A DNA stretch of 64,000 bases from assembly GCA_016719945.1 (NCBI GenBank), contig JADJYE010000036.1, positions 40,591 through 104,590 on the forward strand, given 5' to 3'. The translations under genes and the position numbers were made by a program. Positions 62,701 to 64,000 of the stretch are shown one piece after another (position 1 is the first letter of the stretch; the number at the start of each line of letters is the position of its first letter). This stretch comes from Polyangiaceae bacterium. GTDB taxonomy: Bacteria > Myxococcota_A > Polyangia > Polyangiales > Polyangiaceae. The notes below the pieces were generated by a model, which did no database searches, was not told the origin of the DNA, and saw only the letters and a program-made list of their open reading frames with translations.

Positions 62701-64000
62701 GGTCACCCTCTCCTGCGCGAGCGGAGCGTGACTCTGGCCCAAGGCGGTGGCGACTTCGACCGCCAAGCGGACCGACACGCTGGCGATCGGACGGGCGGAC
62801 GTGGACGATCACCCACGGCGGCCTGACGCGGGAGGTCGCCACGACGAGCCCCGAAGGCCGCATCGGCGTGGAGCTGCTCGACGCGGACGGCAGGGTCATC
62901 GGATCCAGGACCCGGGAGCGCTGCCGATCACCATCGACTACGACCTCGACGGCCGCCCCTCGCAGGTCCAGCAGGGCGCGCGGCGACGACTTCCACGTAC
63001 GGCGCGGACGGCCTGCTCACTGCCGTCACCGACCTGATCGGCCGCACCACCTCCCTTCACCAGGACGCCGTCGGCCGCGTCCTTCAGGAGCGGCGGCCCG
63101 ACCTCGAGTTGCCCTCCCCGCCTACGACCTCGAGGCAACGCCGCGACCGTCACGCCACCGGGCCGACCCCGCGCACGGCATGACCTGCAACCTCGTCGAG
63201 CTGCTCGAGCTACGACCCGCCCGCCCCCCGGGCGGCGGACCCACCAGCTACAGCTACGACCTCGACCGCGCCCTGACCGCGATCGAAGAGCCTGGCCCGC
63301 GCCTGACCGAGCACCACTACGACAGCCGCCGGGCCGCCACATCGCCGCCGCCTTCCGGGCGCGCGATCACCCTCGACTACGACCCGTCACCGGCCACCCC
63401 GTCACAGTGGACGGGCCCGACGCTCGCCATCCATTACAGCTACGACGGCGGCGCTCGACTGACAAGCGTCACCACCAGCGGCGCAGTCGCAGGCGAAGTC
63501 ACCTGGGAGCACGACAGCGCCCCGAGGCTCACCGAAGAGCGCCTCGACGGCGCTCACTCGGTGACCTTCGCTTACGACGCCGACGACCTCCTGATCCAAG
63601 CCGGCGCCCTCACCTTCCTGCGCGACCCCACCACAGGGTTTGCCACCAGGCCACGTCCGGCGTCGTGGTGGACACCTGGACCTACGACCCCTACGCCGAC
63701 GTCGCGACCGCCACCGCGACCGTCGCCGGCCTCCCCGTTCTCCACCGCCTACCTCCGCGACGACCTAGGCCGGATCACCAGAGCAGACCGAGACCACCCC
63801 GAGCAGCACGCGCGTCTACTCGCTTCACGAATTCGACGAGCTCGACCGCCTGCGACCATCACGAAGATGACGCTATCGGCGAGGCCTACGACTACGACCT
63901 CAACGGCAACCGCGTGGCCTCGTTGAACGACGACGGCGACGCCGACGCCCGTACGACACGCGAGACCGCCTCGGCAAGGAGCGGCGACGTTCACCTGGGC
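59729..64000 (+). pseudogene. Rhs/YD-repeat protein with NHL-type repeats, many frameshifts (runs off the window)
   Basis: Joining reading frames gives a recognisable Rhs-type protein. It starts with an Asp/Ala-rich linker, then TYAVDLQADEAVAAGAEHVEL and FLENFIGAPVGSAVPAGTYD, then DLDINGDGLADSA (about 60150), EIHHFSVVDLNNMKGCPW, and NHL-like repeats (LALGPDGSLYATTDSG, IGPEGTIRTVAG, KIGTDGVIRCFAG). YD repeats follow (LDENGYLNRIED, WTNRNGHQKTLTWDSGGRL, YDLDRALTAIEE). Frame changes fall near 60143, 60770, 60943, 61030, 61100, 61290, 61360, 61463, 61545, 61906, 61995, 62026, 62270 and 62555, with more after. An in-frame TGA is at 62194. The family exports polymorphic-toxin or surface shell proteins; no toxin tip is in the window. 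Confidence 0.75.
59820..59935. repeat. Asp/Ala-encoding hexamer repeat tract
   Basis: Imperfect GCCGAT/GCCGAC/GTCGAT/ATCGAT repeats encode EADADTDVAADADIDGDID and onward in the Rhs frame. Its composition is the reverse-complement counterpart of the tract at about 58950-59110. Confidence 0.6.

Overview
The window is a 64 kb piece of a very GC-rich genome. Its gene content points to a predatory or social member of the Myxococcota, probably Polyangiales-like. The signs are Hanks-type Ser/Thr kinases, an FHA-domain sigma-54 activator, many lipoproteins with Gly/Ala/Ser-rich linkers after the lipobox, RCC1-like and FG-GAP/VCBS propeller lipoproteins, Pro-rich membrane proteins and a large Rhs/YD-repeat gene. 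The taxonomic call is inference from gene style; no rRNA or tRNA gene was recognised.

Layout. 1-2907: end of an unknown gene and an ABC exporter ATPase/permease pair. 2948-7641: a VanW-family secreted protein, a KAS III-like thiolase-fold enzyme followed by a membrane fatty acid desaturase, a small basic protein and a Cys-rich lipoprotein. 7698-15234: a DUF58 protein, a 1644-residue BatA/VWA/amidotransferase-like fusion and a Pro-rich membrane protein. 15203-28041: mostly housekeeping genes (adenine methyltransferase, argC, FG-GAP lipoprotein, M3 peptidase, TerB-like protein, secreted alpha/beta-hydrolase-like protein, Nudix-wHTH regulator, pentein hydrolase, outer-membrane barrel, RlmI-like rRNA methyltransferase, HAD phosphatase).

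28044-41148 is rich in signalling and lipoproteins. A divergent FHA-sigma-54 activator and Ser/Thr kinase are followed by a secreted TPR-like protein and two tandem RCC1-like lipoproteins. A run of small lipoproteins, a Spo0M-like protein and a DUF3105 gene follow. 41167-53559: an SRPBCC protein, an Old Yellow Enzyme, a 1278-residue kinase/degenerate-cyclase/AAA/TPR protein, a radical SAM activase, SelO, an MFS exporter, a DUF1801-TfoX fusion and a trio of membrane or unknown genes with GIDE-like features. 53750-58146: a zinc-ribbon protein and preT-preA-hydA, the reductive pyrimidine catabolism operon; hydA carries a frameshift.

58147-64000 is different: a palindromic repeat, a lipoprotein fragment, Asp-type hexamer repeats, a frameshifted four-helix-bundle gene and a long Rhs/NHL/YD-repeat gene. 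The Rhs reading frame is interrupted well over a dozen times. Three isolated single-base frameshifts also occur earlier (DUF3105, HEAT-like lipoprotein, hydA). Either the assembly has residual indels concentrated in repeat-rich DNA, or the Rhs locus is truly decaying; the sequence alone cannot decide.
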